A stretch of 64,000 nt of DNA, taken from contig CM055111.1 of the NCBI GenBank assembly GCA_029204225.1, forward strand, positions 10,177,000-10,240,999, read 5' to 3'. Positions 1-18,204 of this stretch are shown one piece after another (the first letter of the stretch is position 1; the number at the start of each line of letters is the position of its first letter). This DNA comes from Diphasiastrum complanatum. Its lineage: Eukaryota > Streptophyta > Lycopodiopsida > Lycopodiales > Lycopodiaceae. A program made the position numbers and the translations under genes. Under the pieces are notes generated by a model. It had not been told where the DNA came from. It saw only the letters and a program-made list of their open reading frames with translations, and did not search any database.

Positions 1-395
1 ACAAGATTGGAAGGTAGAATTTGAGTAATATGGGTCACAATTACGAGGTGTCATCATTTTCAAGGTTTTGTTATTTTGGAAGATTTCTTGAAACTAGTTG
101 ATTGATTTCATAATATTGCAACTGGATTTTTTTCATAGCAATCTAGTGTCAATATTAAGATGATCAAAGAGTTGCAGATTGGTATTGCAAGGGTGATACG
201 AGCTAGGTATCAACCCAAGTATAAATATATATATTTTTTAAAAAAGAATAGATTGTTTAAAGGGTAATTTGCAATAGTTGAAAGACAAAAACCTTTTCTA
301 GATGTAATATGCATTCACTTTGAAAAGTCAATACACTTGGGGAAACATAAACAAATAGACACACACGCAAGCACACACACGCATGCGCATGCACG

Positions 396-443
<48 letters not shown>

Positions 444-1600
444 TGCTACTAAGCGAAATTTGTTACTAGGGCACAATCCATAAGCCTCCCCTAGCTCGAG
501 TATTAGTATGAGTAGTGCTGGCCAAACCCACTCCTAGTTGAATATTGACCTAGGTATAAATAGAGCAAAATATGAGGGTATGGTATTTTATCCTAATATT
601 ACATAAACATAGACATATGCTACTTGGGTTGGTTCCTTGATAGCAAGGGTTGATAGAGACCTATATACCCATCTAGCATTGGGTGATACCATGTTTTATA
701 GTGAATTTAGCACTAGAAGTTTATAGTGGGGAGAAGACAGATCCTCCAAAGGAGTGGGATATTATTGATGTGAAACAATCGCAAAACACAACAACTCGGA
801 TGGATTTCAGATATGATTGCTGGTCACTGCCAGCTGTATCATTCCTATACTCCTCCAGAAAGTAGACAAGCATTGCTGATCTACGTTTAAGATTAACACA
901 GCATTCAACAAAATTCAAACCAAGATGCTGAATTAAATGAACAAGTGAATCAGGCACACGAATAACAGCAAACTAATTTGCATTCAAGATCAGACATGAT
1001 AAGAGTGATATGTGCGCAACGGCTACAAAATCATCTATTGATTCTTCTGATTCTTCAAGCATTGCATGCAAATCCACGCAGTGTGTTGGCGTGAGAGAAA
1101 TACAATTCTCCCACGAGTAATGTCTCGCTTACTGGCTAGCGGACTTGTGGATCTATAGATCCTATGTAGAAAATTGTCTCGCACGCAGGCGGACTCGTAT
1201 TTAGTATTTTCGTCTTCTTGCTTACTAGCATTAGACTACTTCATGTATGTATCAATTATCATCCAGAAAGTATATAGTCGCATCGTGTAACTTCTAGATT
1301 AGAGTGATTAAACATCTACAACTAATCATGAATCACAAGAGTGGCAAATTAGCCACGACCTAGAGTGTATCTGCTGGCGTCATGATATCAGATCAAATGT
1401 CTGTACTTCCGGGTACTTGCATGATCTTGCCGGTCCTTTTTGGAGCGTGAGGGCAGAAAAGGATGTTGCGACGATTTTCGTGTCGTCTCGTGTCTTTTTA
1501 CTTTTGCGTCGTCTGACTTTCTCCTGCTATACCGCTAAAAATTCTCTTTTGCAAATCTTTTGCATTCCTGTCTTCTCGTCAGAAGAACATTTTCGATTTG
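1..1600. other. Spacer with no recognised gene
   Basis: AT-rich DNA with only short, low-complexity open frames. It contains a (CA)n tract. Its right part adjoins the 3' end of a minus-strand copia relic, so some of it may be that element's 3' LTR, but I could not find a second copy to prove this. Confidence 0.5.
359..440. repeat. (CA)n microsatellite
   Basis: An imperfect CA/CG/CATG dinucleotide tract becomes a clean CA run over its last 35 or so bases. It lies in spacer DNA and has no coding meaning. Confidence 0.95.
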
Positions 1601-1609
1601 TGTCTTTTG

Positions 1610-3386
1610 ACTTTTGTGTTCGCGAACTTTTTCGTCAGAGCGAGGGCTGAAAGTTATCAAAGCTTTGGTAATAGAAATGTTTTGTTTATTTAGCTCCCTC
1701 TCAAAGCATGATAGCTTGACGACTCCAAGGCTTCTCCTCTGTCTCTCAAAAAGTCCTTTGTCTAGGGCTTTTGTGAAGATGTCAACAACCATGTCTTTCG
1801 ATCCGATGAAAGTGGTCTGCAGCATCTTCTTCTCAAATAGATCCCTGATCAAGTGGTTCTTGATCGCAATGTGTTTCATCCTTGAGTGAAACATAGGATC
1901 TTTTGTCAGATGTATTGCAGATGTATTATCCATCTGCAAGACCAGAGGCTCGTTCCTTGTTTCGCCCAATTCGTCCGGGAACTACTTGAGCCAAATTATT
2001 TCGTTGGCCATCTTTGCTAATGCAATGTATTCTGCTTCGCAGGATGACTGAGCCACAATGGTCTGCTTCTTGCTGACCTAGAGAACTGCTGCTCCTGACG
2101 CGATGGTGCATTCTCCTGAGATGCTTTTACAATCGTCCTTGAGGGATGCCCAGCTAACATCACTGTAGGAAAGCATCTTGAAACCTGCATCACGACAATA
2201 ACATAAGCCAGAACCCCTCGTTTATTGAAGATATTGCAAAATTCGTTTTGCAGTCTTCCAATGTGTCGAGCCTGGATTTGTGCAGAATTGGCTCATCCTG
2301 AATACTCCATAAGCAATGTCAGGACATGTGTTGTCTACAAGGTACATCAGTGAACCTATCAGCTTCCAGTAAGGTGTAAGCTGCATTTGTTTTCTCTCTT
2401 CTTCAGTCCTTGGACAATCATCGTTTGTCAGCATCGTTCCTACGAGCATTGGAGTATTCGCTCCTTTGCAATTCAGCATCCCAAAATCCTCCAGGATTTT
2501 CTGGGTGTATCTGGACTTGTGAAGGTATAACTTATTTCTCTCATAGTCCCTTTCAATTTGCAAGCCAAGGTAACACCTGGCTTCTCCCAAATCCACAATC
2601 TTGAAATGTTTCGAGATGTTTGTCTTCACTTCAGCAATCAGCTGCTCACTCCTATAGAGTATCAGAGTGTCGTCCACATATACAGCCACAATAATTATCT
2701 GCCCATCTGTGACTCTGACATACACATTGGAATCAATGGCTTGAATCCTAATGATTTCAGGGCTTGATCTTTCTTGTTGTACCTAACTGTTTTAGACCGT
2801 AGATACCTCTATGCATTCTGCATATATAATCAGGAAGTGAATTCGAGACATATCCTGGGGGTTGATCCATGTAGACCTCCTCGTCTAACTCACCATGCAA
2901 GAAGGCTGTCTTCTCGTCCACAATGTGGATCCTGAGGTCATAAGCAGCTGCATATGCAAATAACAAACATAGGAATGAATGTTTGACGATAGGCGAGAAG
3001 GTTTCAGAGTAGTCAATACCATATCTCTGAGAAAATCCCTTCGCTACCAATCTTGCCTTGTATTTCGAGACATTCCCATCCGGTCCATACTTGAGCTTGA
3101 AAATCCATTTGCATTTGACAGTCTTGTGCTTATGTGGTAATGGTTGCAACGTCCATACCTGGTTCTTCCTCATGGATTCCATCTCTTCGTTCATGGCTTG
3201 GATCCATTTGTCCTTCTTTGGACATTCAATCGCTTCCTCAAAAGTCTGTGGTTCGCCATTGAATCCGCAGAACTCTTCTGATGTAGAAGCAGAGCTTCCT
3301 GGCACGTATCCTGTTGGCGCTCTTCGTGGTCTTGTCAACCTTCTAGGAATAATGTCTTCGAAGAGAGTCCCATTGACATCTCAATA
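1610..3386 (-). pseudogene. Ty1/copia RT and RNase H relic
   Basis: The minus strand encodes the second half of a copia polyprotein in several frames. From high to low coordinates there is the N-terminal part of the copia reverse transcriptase (RVT_2; KARLVAKGFSQ motif near 3050, TAFLHGELDEEVYM near 2890), then the YVDD catalytic motif near 2670, then the RT end (QKILEDFGM) and RNase H ending in MVVDIFTKAL near 1790. The frame breaks at about 2750 and 2150, and gag, protease and integrase are absent. No matching LTR pair was found. It is a 5'-truncated, dead element. Confidence 0.88.
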
Positions 3387-5136
3387 AGGGGTAAGTTGAT
3401 GAGGACTTTGTTTCCTTTATTTGAGGTCATGGGTTAGAGCTCTTCCCCATGCAACAGACATTTCAAACCGGATTCGGCATTGTATTTTGCTTACGAGTGG
3501 GTTCAGAGGGTGGGAAGAAGGGCCCTCTGAAGCGATTATGAAATTTTCACAGGGACAGAAACTGCAAAAAGATGGAGTGAATAAACTAACTATTTCTTGT
3601 GCATGGGGACGAACTCTTACACTCCAATCTCTTAAAAAAATGTGGACAATGGACATACAAAATTCTGTTTGGGAAACTTGGCAAAGTCTAAAAATGGAAA
3701 TGACAAGTTGAGAAGCAATTTAGATTTTGAAAAATGTTGACTTCTTGGAAATTTCTAGTTTAGCAATATAGTTACAAGACTATAATGGTAAGATTTGGAA
3801 TAAACATGATTCATTTGGGTCACTATGATCAATTCAACAACTATTTGTGAAGTTATATCTCATGAGACCCTTACTTTTGATACTTGGTGAATGTTACATG
3901 TAAGACTATTTTATAAACTTTTTACGTAATTCATGTTTCATATTTTTTGATCGGGTGGGTTGAGGCCAGAGGAACTACTTGACTCAAAAGCCCCCAAAAG
4001 CTCGAAGTTTTTGCTAATAAAGGTAGTTGGAACTTGGATCTATCTAGTGATTTTGATAGACTATTCAAAATCCATGACAACATATGGTAGTTCTAACTTC
4101 TAGGCTATCAACTAAGAAGGGCTTTGAGTAAGAGGGTTTAGAGGGCAACATTTTTGAAAAAAACTTGGATTAAGAAAAAGAAAATAAGTGCATTGGAGCC
4201 TAACTCAAAGAAAGATTACCCAATAATGGCATAAGATGAAAAAAGAGAGAAAAGAAAGTAACAAAATGATTACATGATTATTGCATGAATCTAGTTTGAT
4301 GAGATAACTTTTTCGTATATTGTACACACCAAGTGCTTACTTTCTAGCAAAAGATTTATATTATCAACCCCCTTGGGCCTTTTGCCACAATTTTGTATTT
4401 AAAAATACCCTACCCGCCATTTTGGGCCCTTTTTGGTTCAAAAAAAAGTGGCATGCGCACTCCCAAACGTGGGGCCTGGGCGGTGGGCGTCAGGGGGCCA
4501 GGCCAGTCTGCTGCCTGCTACTTGCTCCGTGGGCCGTAGCCAAGAATCCAAGGGCTGACCCTTTGGCAGTGGGCCTTGGGCGTTGGGCCTAAGCTGCCTT
4601 GGCCATTCAGATTGAAGGGCATGATTTTTTTTAAGCTTTCACCTGACCTGTAAGACATCAGGAACAAAATGTAAGAAGCCTTTCAGCCTTATCCTGGTGC
4701 ATTTCAGAAAAAATATTTGGCATTATATAGAGTTTGATCTTTTATAAAAGAAAACCCACAAACTAAGCCAATGTTGGGGAACGTGGGGTATAGAAATGGA
4801 ATGGGCATCTTTTTTAATCTAAATCTTTTCTCAAAAATTGACATCATAAAAATCTTGTAAAAAAAAAATTATCGAAGAATAAATAATCCTTTTATGAGTA
4901 ATAGTCTTTAAAAAAAACAAACAAGCTTTAAAAAATGCAAGTTCTTTTAGAATAACTCAAAACAGGTTTCCCAAACACTCGAGTGAGCCCCAAGAGGCCC
5001 CCCTTATACTCTGCATTTTAGAAGAAGGGTTTCATTTTCTTTTGGCCTTATATAAAATACTACCTATATGAAAAACCCACCAACATTTTAATGAAAGTGG
5101 TTGATTTTTTGGGACTATTAAAGATCTATAAATTTA
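3387..5136. other. Unassigned spacer with a GC-rich patch
   Basis: No convincing gene. A patch at about 4440-4610 is rich in GGGCC/GGCC words and much richer in GC than its surroundings; its open frame (4320-4592) is compositional. The stretch near 3490-3600 loosely resembles 6140-6310 (shared words around AAGAAGGGCC and TTTTTCAC), which suggests an old dispersed repeat. Confidence 0.4.
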
Positions 5137-5455
5137 GAAGTAAGTCCCTAAGAAGCCCTAAGCCGGTTCCACATAATCTTAGCACCCTGACGGGTGCTGG
5201 CACGCGTCAGGGTGCACCAGCCTGCGCCCTGGGCCCACTGGGCTCGTGCCCGCAAAATTTTGCCCACTGGGCGCGGCAAGCAACCTGCTCTGGTGCCGGG
5301 CAACCTGCGGTGGCGCCAGGGAGGCGGGCGCCGAGCAGCCTCCGATGGCGCCAGGCAACATTGGTGGCGATGGGCAGCGCAGTGGTGCCGGGCTGCAAGC
5401 TGTGGCACCGAGCACCTCCACGCCCATCTACACACATGCGAGTATAGGGTGACTT
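5137..5455. repeat. GC-rich imperfect repeat patch
   Basis: About 300 bp of very GC-rich sequence in AT-rich surroundings. Words such as GCCGGGCAAC and TGGCGCCAGG recur every 25-35 bases. Open frames exist in nearly every phase on both strands, which is what lack of AT-rich stop codons produces, so none is called as a gene. A similar GGCGCCGG-rich block occurs in the LTRs of the element at 53780-58468. Confidence 0.5.
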
Positions 5456-5636
5456 TAGCTTATGGGATAATATTTGGTTGCCCGACACGTGGCAGCCGGG
5501 CAACCAATTTTCCAAAAAAAAACAAGTAAAATTTAAAACTAAAATTAGTTGATATTTTGCGAGTGTTAAAAACCTATAAAGTTAGAACAAAGCCATAAAA
5601 AAATAATTTTCATAATTGGCCATGTTTGTATTTGTC

Positions 5637-5710
5637 GATCTTCTATGGGCATTAGAGCTTACAAACTTTTAAGGATCTTCTATGGGCATTAGAGCTTACA
5701 AACTTTTAAG
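5637..5710. repeat. Tandem duplication, 37 bp x 2
   Basis: Two adjacent, apparently identical 37-base units, each starting GATCTTCTATGGGCATTAGA. This is a recent local duplication in spacer DNA. Confidence 0.93.
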
Positions 5711-11300
<5,590 letters not shown>

Positions 11301-11930
11301 GACAAAAAAAAAGACACATTGTAAACAAAAAAGAAAGCTAAAAAGGAAAAGACAAATTCAAAAACATCTTAATCTATATCAACTAGAAAACTAGTTCTGA
11401 AAATTTATTTTCAACCTAATTCTACCCAAATTTATTGTAGACCCTCAGCTTAGTTTTAGTGTAAATTTTCATCACAAAATGGCATATTTTCGGCACAAAA
11501 TTCTTGCCTAGTTCCAACACATATCAAGGCCTTGATTGTTGTAGATTTTCAGCTCTATTTTAGTGCAATTGGAAGAGCTCTTCACTCAAAACAAAAGAAT
11601 AGCTCATACTAAGTTATTGAAATTTTTTAATTATCACTTTTCACTTTTTTTCAAGACCCCTTTTTATCCTCAGTCAAATTTCCTTGTACTTTATTTGCTT
11701 ATTTTCAAATCTTCATATCGTTTTCGTCTGAACTCGGAAATTGAATACTGTAAAAAGCAAAAGTGCTCAGTTTTATACGACCTACAAGATTTTGCTTTTC
11801 AGTTTCACTCATTGTAGAACTCTGAGTTTTAAGTGGGTGGAGAAATGAGCTTTTAAGCTATTTATCGAAGTCCATTGCATATAAACTTCAACTCAGTATA
11901 CCATAACCTACAAGTCCTTCAATTGTCAAG

Positions 11931-12862
11931 ATGGATGTGGATTCCAATTTTGAATACATAGATGACAATGACTCTGAATACTTAGATCAATCTAACTATG
12001 ATTCTGAAGATCAATATATGAGCACAGCGATAGTGAATCCAATCAGTGTGACGAATTCAATCAATGCGAACATGTGTCATATGGAGATTATCTGGAACAT
12101 AATGAAACATATTTTAATGATTATAATGATCAACAAGTTTATCTAATCAGTCGACATAATCCAAGTGGTGGCGTTTATAGTAGTAATAGTGAGAATGCGC
12201 TGCTAAATGCACGTCAATCAGAACGTCACCATTACCAACATCCTCATGTGGACCAATCTTCCCAGACTATGGTGGAAACAACGATGGTGCAGAGACAATA
12301 TATCTTTCACAAGTTTGATGGTAGAATTGCTCACATGGATGTGAGAACATGGTTGGACAACTTTGATAGGTATTTTCAGTCACATCCACATAGCGACCAT
12401 GACAAGTTTCAATTTGCAGGAACAAACCTTGATGGATCTGCATATATTTGCTGGCGATATTGGATACAGTGTGAAGAATCTCATGTTACCACTAATAAAT
12501 GGCCAACCTTTGTACAAAAGTGCATCGAAGAATTTGAATGTACAGACGACCAAGTATGGCATTCTACCCAACAAATGTCTACTGTGGAGAGCTTTTTTAA
12601 TGACTTCAATCAGATAATGGAGAGATATGGTTATTTAGTGGAGGAATTTAATACACTGCACTTTGTTTTAGACTTAAAGCCTGAGATAAGAGCTTGTTTA
12701 TCCCATGATATATATCAGGAGACTTGGATAATGTCATTATCTGATATAAGATCACATGCTCACACCATAGAATATGAACTAAACAAGGGTCAACGTGAAG
12801 CTGCCACAGAATACTTAGCACCACTTATGTGCACTTTGGCTTTCAACAAAGTCCTAGGATAG
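11931..12862 (+). pseudogene. Retrotransposon gag (Retrotrans_gag type), frameshifted
   Basis: Gag packages element RNA into virus-like particles in the cytoplasm. The first open frame (11931-12146) gives an acidic N-terminus rich in Asp, Ser and Tyr. The reading then shifts into the frame at 12074-12862, which carries the gag core: FHKFDGRIAHMDVRTWLDNF at about 12307, then Trp-rich helices and a conserved-looking LDLKPEIRACL stretch near 12670. It ends at 12862 with no zinc knuckle. The gag fold is called from the spacing of W-LDN, KF, A-WR and L-PEIR motifs. Ty3-type gag is favoured over copia. Confidence 0.72.
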
Positions 12863-14346
12863 TTACAAAAGATGAAGGATTAGGACAAAGCGCCTAAGGT
12901 TCAATTGGGAAAATTTGTCAATTCAAGAATCCAGAAAAATGATAGGCCAAATGATTGTGGTGAATCATCATCGACATCATCCGAGGATGAATTGGAAGTA
13001 CGAAATGATGATAAAGATGATTCTTCATCAACATCATCAGTGAATGATTTGGAATTGCAACATGATGAAGAAGAATAACTATCGACAATGGGAAAGTTTT
13101 TTCAGCAAATAGATCAGCCAATTTCATCAACAGCATTTGATTTTTCATTGAATTCACAAGAGATGGCCAATCAACATTTATGCAGTGCTATGGAATGTAC
13201 ACAGGATCAACAACATAAATCTAATTCCCAATTTAAACCAAGTAAGACAATTCCAAATGCGAACACAATGTCAATGCAAGGACACCAAAAATCACCTGAG
13301 GCCAACAAACATGATGCGGAGGATTATGAGGACAACATTTTTGTTTTGAAAGTTGATCTTCAATTGAGCAGTACAAAGGCCAGTTAAGACAATGAAGTTG
13401 TCAATGAGGCAAATCACTCAAGGACCTCATCTTCCTTGAATCACAAGAACCGTTGCATCACTTTCATCCAGAAGACTTGTCTAAGACTTCTTGTGAAATG
13501 GAATTAATAGACAAGATAAAACTGATCTATATGAATGTTTCACATTCAGCATAGAGTGCACAACGGAATGTGATGAAATTGGTAATATACAAGCTAGAAA
13601 TTGTCCTAGCTATGAGATAGGACAAACAATCAAAGATCCATTATATCAAAGTTTCTAGTTTGTGGTTCAAAATATTGGAGTTATCAATATTTTTGAACAT
13701 GATGATGTAATCTACAAAAAAAATTTCGTAGATTTTGAGTTAAAGAGATACCATCACTTTTTGCAAGAATCTCATTCACTCAATATTTTTGGAAATGAAT
13801 GTCCATTCAGAATATCATTTGTCATTTCTAGAGATGATCAATCAGAACGTATTGGTTCCTATATTGGAAATTGATCATGCCAATAATTCCTTCATGTAGG
13901 ATCTTCACAATTCAGATGCAAGGCTTATAGTTATCATTGAAGCATTTGGATGAACAACAAAGCGACTACCCAACAACATGACAAAATCTTTAGACCAGCA
14001 TAGCCATATGCAATGCTAAAATATGATCCTAAAGGAATTGGATAGATCATCCAATTTATTACGATGTCGAAGAAGCAGACAAACGAGGATATTGTGATTT
14101 GATTGTCAAAAAGCAATATGGTGTTTCATCCATCTCTTCTTCGGCCATTTTTTCTCTTTCATGGGAACAAGGATTACAGTTTGAAGCTAACAAAATGATT
14201 TCAATTCGACAGCTTTGTATCTGTAATGAGGCAATAATTTTGTGGATGACACATTCTCATCAATCCTGACTACTTAACCAAGGCGATCAAGCTTATCAGA
14301 CAAGCGTCTTCATTTTTTAGGACAAAAATGTTTAAGTAGAGGGAAG
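12863..14346 (+). other. Post-gag region of the LTR element, no recognisable pol
   Basis: Many short frames. Around 12950-13080 there are two near-copies of a Ser/Thr stretch followed by Asp/Glu-rich sequence (SSSTSSEDELE and SSSTSSVNDLE), consistent with the end of a gag polyprotein. A frame at 13662-13874 has no family I recognise. The segment ends in a purine-rich tract. Confidence 0.5.
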
Positions 14347-14883
14347 TGTCATGTACTACTAGTACATTAGTGCTTATCAATACATCAAAATATCTATTGT
14401 AAGCTTTGTAGGCCCAAAAGGAGCTATTAGCCTTAAGAACAAGGCAGTTCCCTCTTTAGGTTCTTCAAAGTAACTAATAAGGATAATAGGCCAATAAGAG
14501 CCCAATGTAGTTTAAATAATATTTAACAAGGGCTAACTATCCCTCAAGATAGTTAAGTTAAAGTTAAGTAAGAGAATTGTCTATAATAGGCAAGAGACAT
14601 CACTTTGTGGATCTTTTGGCTCATTTGCAAGAGAGAGCTTCTAGCTTCCTTGTGAATGTGAGCCATAGGGATCTCCATTGATAGGTCTCATGTGCCCTAT
14701 CCACAAGAATCAATGCTCATGTTCATAGCTTGTACAATTCTTTTCATTACTAATGTAATTCTATGGTGATCTCTATGTTTCTGGCTTTCTATGGACATGC
14801 TATCTTGATTGTCTTGTTATCTTCTTGCTTCTAGCTTTATTATCATTGTTATTGCTATTTGCTTGGGATTTGGCACATGACAC
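14347..14883 (+). repeat. 3' LTR, 537 bp
   Basis: It starts TGTCATGT and ends ACATGACA, a perfect 8 bp terminal inverted pair of the TG..CA type, directly after a purine-rich tract. It contains a TATAATA-like word near 14582. The left mate was not found in the window. Confidence 0.75.
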
Positions 14884-16040
14884 GTAACACTACCAATCTC
14901 TAGCAAACATGAACCTGAGTGTTTAGGCCTTTATGTGGAATGAAAAATGCACCAAATACAACAAGCCTTGGTATGGAATGAGACTTCAAGTAATATCTTT
15001 TCATTTATGTATGAAACAAACATAGCACCCAAAATTCTAACACATGAGAACTAGCTAGTCTACACTTGGAGAAGTAGATATCAAGCGTATAACATGACTT
15101 GATATGAGATTTGAGCTTTGAAAATTTCCTTAATAAAGATCATAAACCTCAATGAAGGTGCCAAACTTGATGGATAGCCTCCAATAGGCCTCTTGAGGCA
15201 TGGCAATGTCCTTCTTGTCTTTTTAGCACATGTTTCTACTTATGGCTCTTCTTGACTCTTCAAAATGCTTCTAATATTCAGAACATAAGTTACCATGATG
15301 TTTTTCAGTTCAAATGGCTTGAAAAATAACAAAGAGAAAGATAGTATTGGCTGAAAAACCAACGGTCTTCACCATCAAGCCTCGAGCACCAAAAACAATA
15401 CTTGTTTTGGCAATGCAATGTGATTAGTTTGAAGCTCCACTTTTTTCTTCCTTGTAGCTCTTTCCAACTTTAAGAACATCTATAAAATGGCTTGAAAAAT
15501 CTTCCAATGACATGCACAACCCGAGTAATCACCTTCCAGATCTACCTTGGCCTCTTACAACTAAGTTAACATTTGTGATGTTGGTCTAAGTTGCCATTTG
15601 CAAATTTTAGACAGCAACACATTGGCCTAAGTTGGCGTTTGAATACTCTTTCACATTATCCCTCAAATTCAATTTAGCCAATCTAATATCTTACATGCTT
15701 ACCACGACCAAGATAAGACTTCTTTGATGAAAATCAACTTCCAAGTGTCATGAATAGCTTTCTTCCAAACACCATCCTTGCAGTCATCAGAACACCCTTC
15801 AAATTGCATGTAATCCTAACAGATGAAATTTGTGTCTATTTCACACCTTTCACCAAGAAAGTTACATATTTGCCCTTCAAAGCATAGGTCTAAATTTGAG
15901 ACATTAACTAATTCTGATATCAACTGCTTGAGACATTAACTGATAGAAATTTTTGAATTTTAAATGTGATTGTTAAATATCAAGTGAGAAAATCAGAGAG
16001 CTCCCGCAAAATTTTTTATTCCGTGAAATCTCTCATCTTC
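14884..16040. other. Spacer with no recognised gene
   Basis: AT-rich, with no coherent ORF. Near 15925-15940 the minus strand carries a sequence resembling a decayed tRNA-Met primer-binding site (TGATATCAGAAT), too degraded to define an element. Confidence 0.4.
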
Positions 16041-17350
16041 TAAAACGTTTCATCTTCTTACTAGTATCAAATTTTGAAAGCAATGGAAAAGTTAATATTG
16101 AATTATGTCCTGATTTCAAATATATTAGTCAAGTGATTAGATTCATATGTGATGAAAATAGTGGTTTACTTGGATATTGCCAAAGGTTGCAAAAAGTTGG
16201 TGTGCATGATCAAAAGTTACAACATGCCAATCAAAGATTGCATCATGCCAATATTTGAATGCAACATTATTTACAAATTGCCAAGTGGAAATTTTTTTTT
16301 CTTAGGAATAATTTATCGCAGTTGAATATTGTAATTGGAAATTCTCAATGTTCAAATAAAAATATGTTAGTATCAATGATTGAGTTGTGATTTGAAAGCT
16401 TGCAATCTCTTGGAAACATAGATGTTTTAAATAAGAAAATGATTAAAAGAAAAATGAAAAGACTTTCGCAAAGGAATGTTGACAACTTATTGTTTCTAAG
16501 TAGAGAAAATCAAAGAAAAGAATATTCTAGCATTAATAAGTAAATATGATCACTAATATGTATATTTCTTATCATCATAAAATGCAATTTTTTTGTGTTG
16601 TTGGAGATTTTTACAATGTGTTCTATCTTGTAGGATCATGTCTGATAGCAAAAGATCACCTCAAAGATCGATCATGCATTGGAAAATCTCTCAATTCCGT
16701 TCTTCCACGAAAATCTGCATGAGCATTGATGAATAATGCTTGATTTGAAAAAAATGAAAATGAAGATTGTTGAGATGGTTTGAACTAAGGTTCAAACATT
16801 TTAGGATGCAAGTGGTCCAAAGAACATGTGTTGTGTTGGAATTAGTAGCAATGCATACCATATTCTTTAGAATTATGCAAAGGTCTACTTTCAATTTTGT
16901 CTCAGAAAGTATTACATTTATAATCACACAAATTTTGTTTTTTGCTGGTCTTGAAAGAATATCATGAAATTATTTCATGGATATTTTCACAGACTGATTT
17001 TGATAGCATTATAAAAGAACATTTGCAAGGTCAAAAATTTACTATGGAAAATCATGGAAGTTTTTACATCAAATGGCACCTTGCAAGAGATCTGAAAATA
17101 TTAAAACGTATGTATAATATTTCACATGATGCACCTACGAAACATCCATGCCTTTATTGCATAAAAGATTGTTATGACATGAATGAGAGATGATCAAATA
17201 ATGTGCCCATGCAAGATCAAGGACGATTTGAATTTGAAAAGTGTTCTATCGATTCCTCTTTAAAATGTCCACATTTGCACATTGCACATGGAAGTATGAA
17301 TGATAGAAAATTTGATATATCTTCATATTCTTTTTGCTTGGAATACTAAA
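16040..17350 (+). pseudogene. Decayed unknown ORF with Cys/His motif, possibly transposon-derived
   Basis: Consecutive plus-strand segments in shifting frames read as one decayed protein. Lys-rich, coiled-coil-like helices lie at about 16080-16540, a segment near 16860 reads RIMQRSTFNFVSESI, and the clearest frame is 16942-17193. That frame contains an aromatic/charged block (KWHLARDLKILKRMY) followed by HPCLYC, a possible metal-binding H-x-C-x-x-C. Downstream translation (CPHLHIAHGS) continues the sense. I do not recognise the family with confidence; the layout recalls transposon-encoded proteins with a Cys-x-x-Cys after a D-L-K helix. It lacks LTR or RT signatures. Confidence 0.4.
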
Positions 17351-18026
17351 CCTAAATCATTAGCTAAATCAACAATAACAAAATTGGAAGAGGTGCTTTC
17401 AAGGGCATGATTACATAAAAGTAAGATTAAAATTGAAAAAAGTGAAAGATGATGTGGGAAATTAGGAAATGTTATAATAAGTCATCAATTGGTGGTGCTA
17501 AAGCAAGAATATTTTTATCCAATCATACATGCAAACCTTCTAGTGTGCAATCGTCGAATATCCACATCAAGGATTATTCCAAATCCTTTGAACCAAACCT
17601 GGATGTAACAAAACTCTTCCAATTTTTGTACTTTTTTTGTGAGCTTTTAAACTAGTAATACTCTCAACCTTGGCTTTTATACCACTATAGTATCCTCCTC
17701 TAGGAATCAAAGCCTATGATGCTGATACAAGAGAAACCAAGGGAAGGGATGGTGGAAAAAACCAACCAAACCAAACCTAGATTAATTAGATCTAGCCCCC
17801 AATCTATGGACCACTAGCGAGGAAGAGATATTAATCCAACAGCATTTACCTAATCTCACAATCAAGCATGCCCCAAGAGGAAGCCTATGGGTATACTACT
17901 TAGAATCTGCTTCGAATAGGGACATAGATCATGCTACACAGTAACACAGACTAAAAAACACTCTTCACACCAAGCTCACGTAGCAACTGTATTTTTCAAA
18001 ACAAAAATACATTGTACATATAGTTC
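17351..18026. other. Spacer, possibly 3' LTR sequence of the adjoining copia element
   Basis: No gene seen. At about 17674-17686 the minus strand reads like a degraded tRNA-Met primer-binding site (TGGTATAAAAGCC), so part of 17687-18167 may be LTR. Only the right 140 bp has a detectable second copy. Confidence 0.4.
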
Positions 18027-18167
18027 TTCACTATGGCAACCCATGCATGGCCCAGGTTGCCATTGATGGGACGTGTGTCCTGTCGCCTCGTGGCGAGGCC
18101 AACTGATCCTTATCTACTAATGGGTCCCACAGTATAGTAACACAGTAGTTCTACTTTAATTCTAACT
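18027..18167 (-). repeat. LTR-like end, copy 1
   Basis: A direct repeat of 23533-23658, starting TTCACTATGGCAACCCATGC and ending TTTAATTCTAACT. This copy has 16 extra bases (around GTCCTGTCGCCTCG). It lies just past the RNase H end, as a 3' LTR of a minus-strand element should. Confidence 0.7.
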
Positions 18168-18204
18168 TTCTCCCGTAAAGTAGACTCTATTTTTTATACA
18201 GTCA

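Larger units (their letters stand above)
11931..14883 (+). mobile_element. Gag-only Ty3/gypsy-like LTR element, 5' truncated
   Basis: A retrotransposon gag gene is followed by about 1.5 kb with no recognisable protease, RT, RNase H or integrase, then a purine-rich tract (about 14335-14346, ending GAGGGAAG) and a 3' LTR. No 5' LTR or primer-binding site was found upstream of 11931, so the left end appears truncated. The region after gag encodes acidic, serine-rich scraps. It is either a non-autonomous element or one whose pol has decayed beyond recognition. Confidence 0.7.

Noticed and set aside
1417-1889. Plus-strand frames opposite the copia RNase H, and similar antisense frames over other pol relics
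   Set aside because: They are antisense shadows of the copia coding strand, which has clear motifs.
3490-3610. Weak similarity to 6140-6310
   Set aside because: Shared words only; too diverged to define a repeat boundary by eye.
4320-5529. Overlapping open frames in the GC-rich patches
   Set aside because: Open in nearly all phases because the sequence lacks AT-rich stop codons; no motif or codon signal supports one frame.
15920-15945. Possible minus-strand tRNA-Met primer-binding site
   Set aside because: Too many mismatches and no gag on one side or LTR pair on the other.
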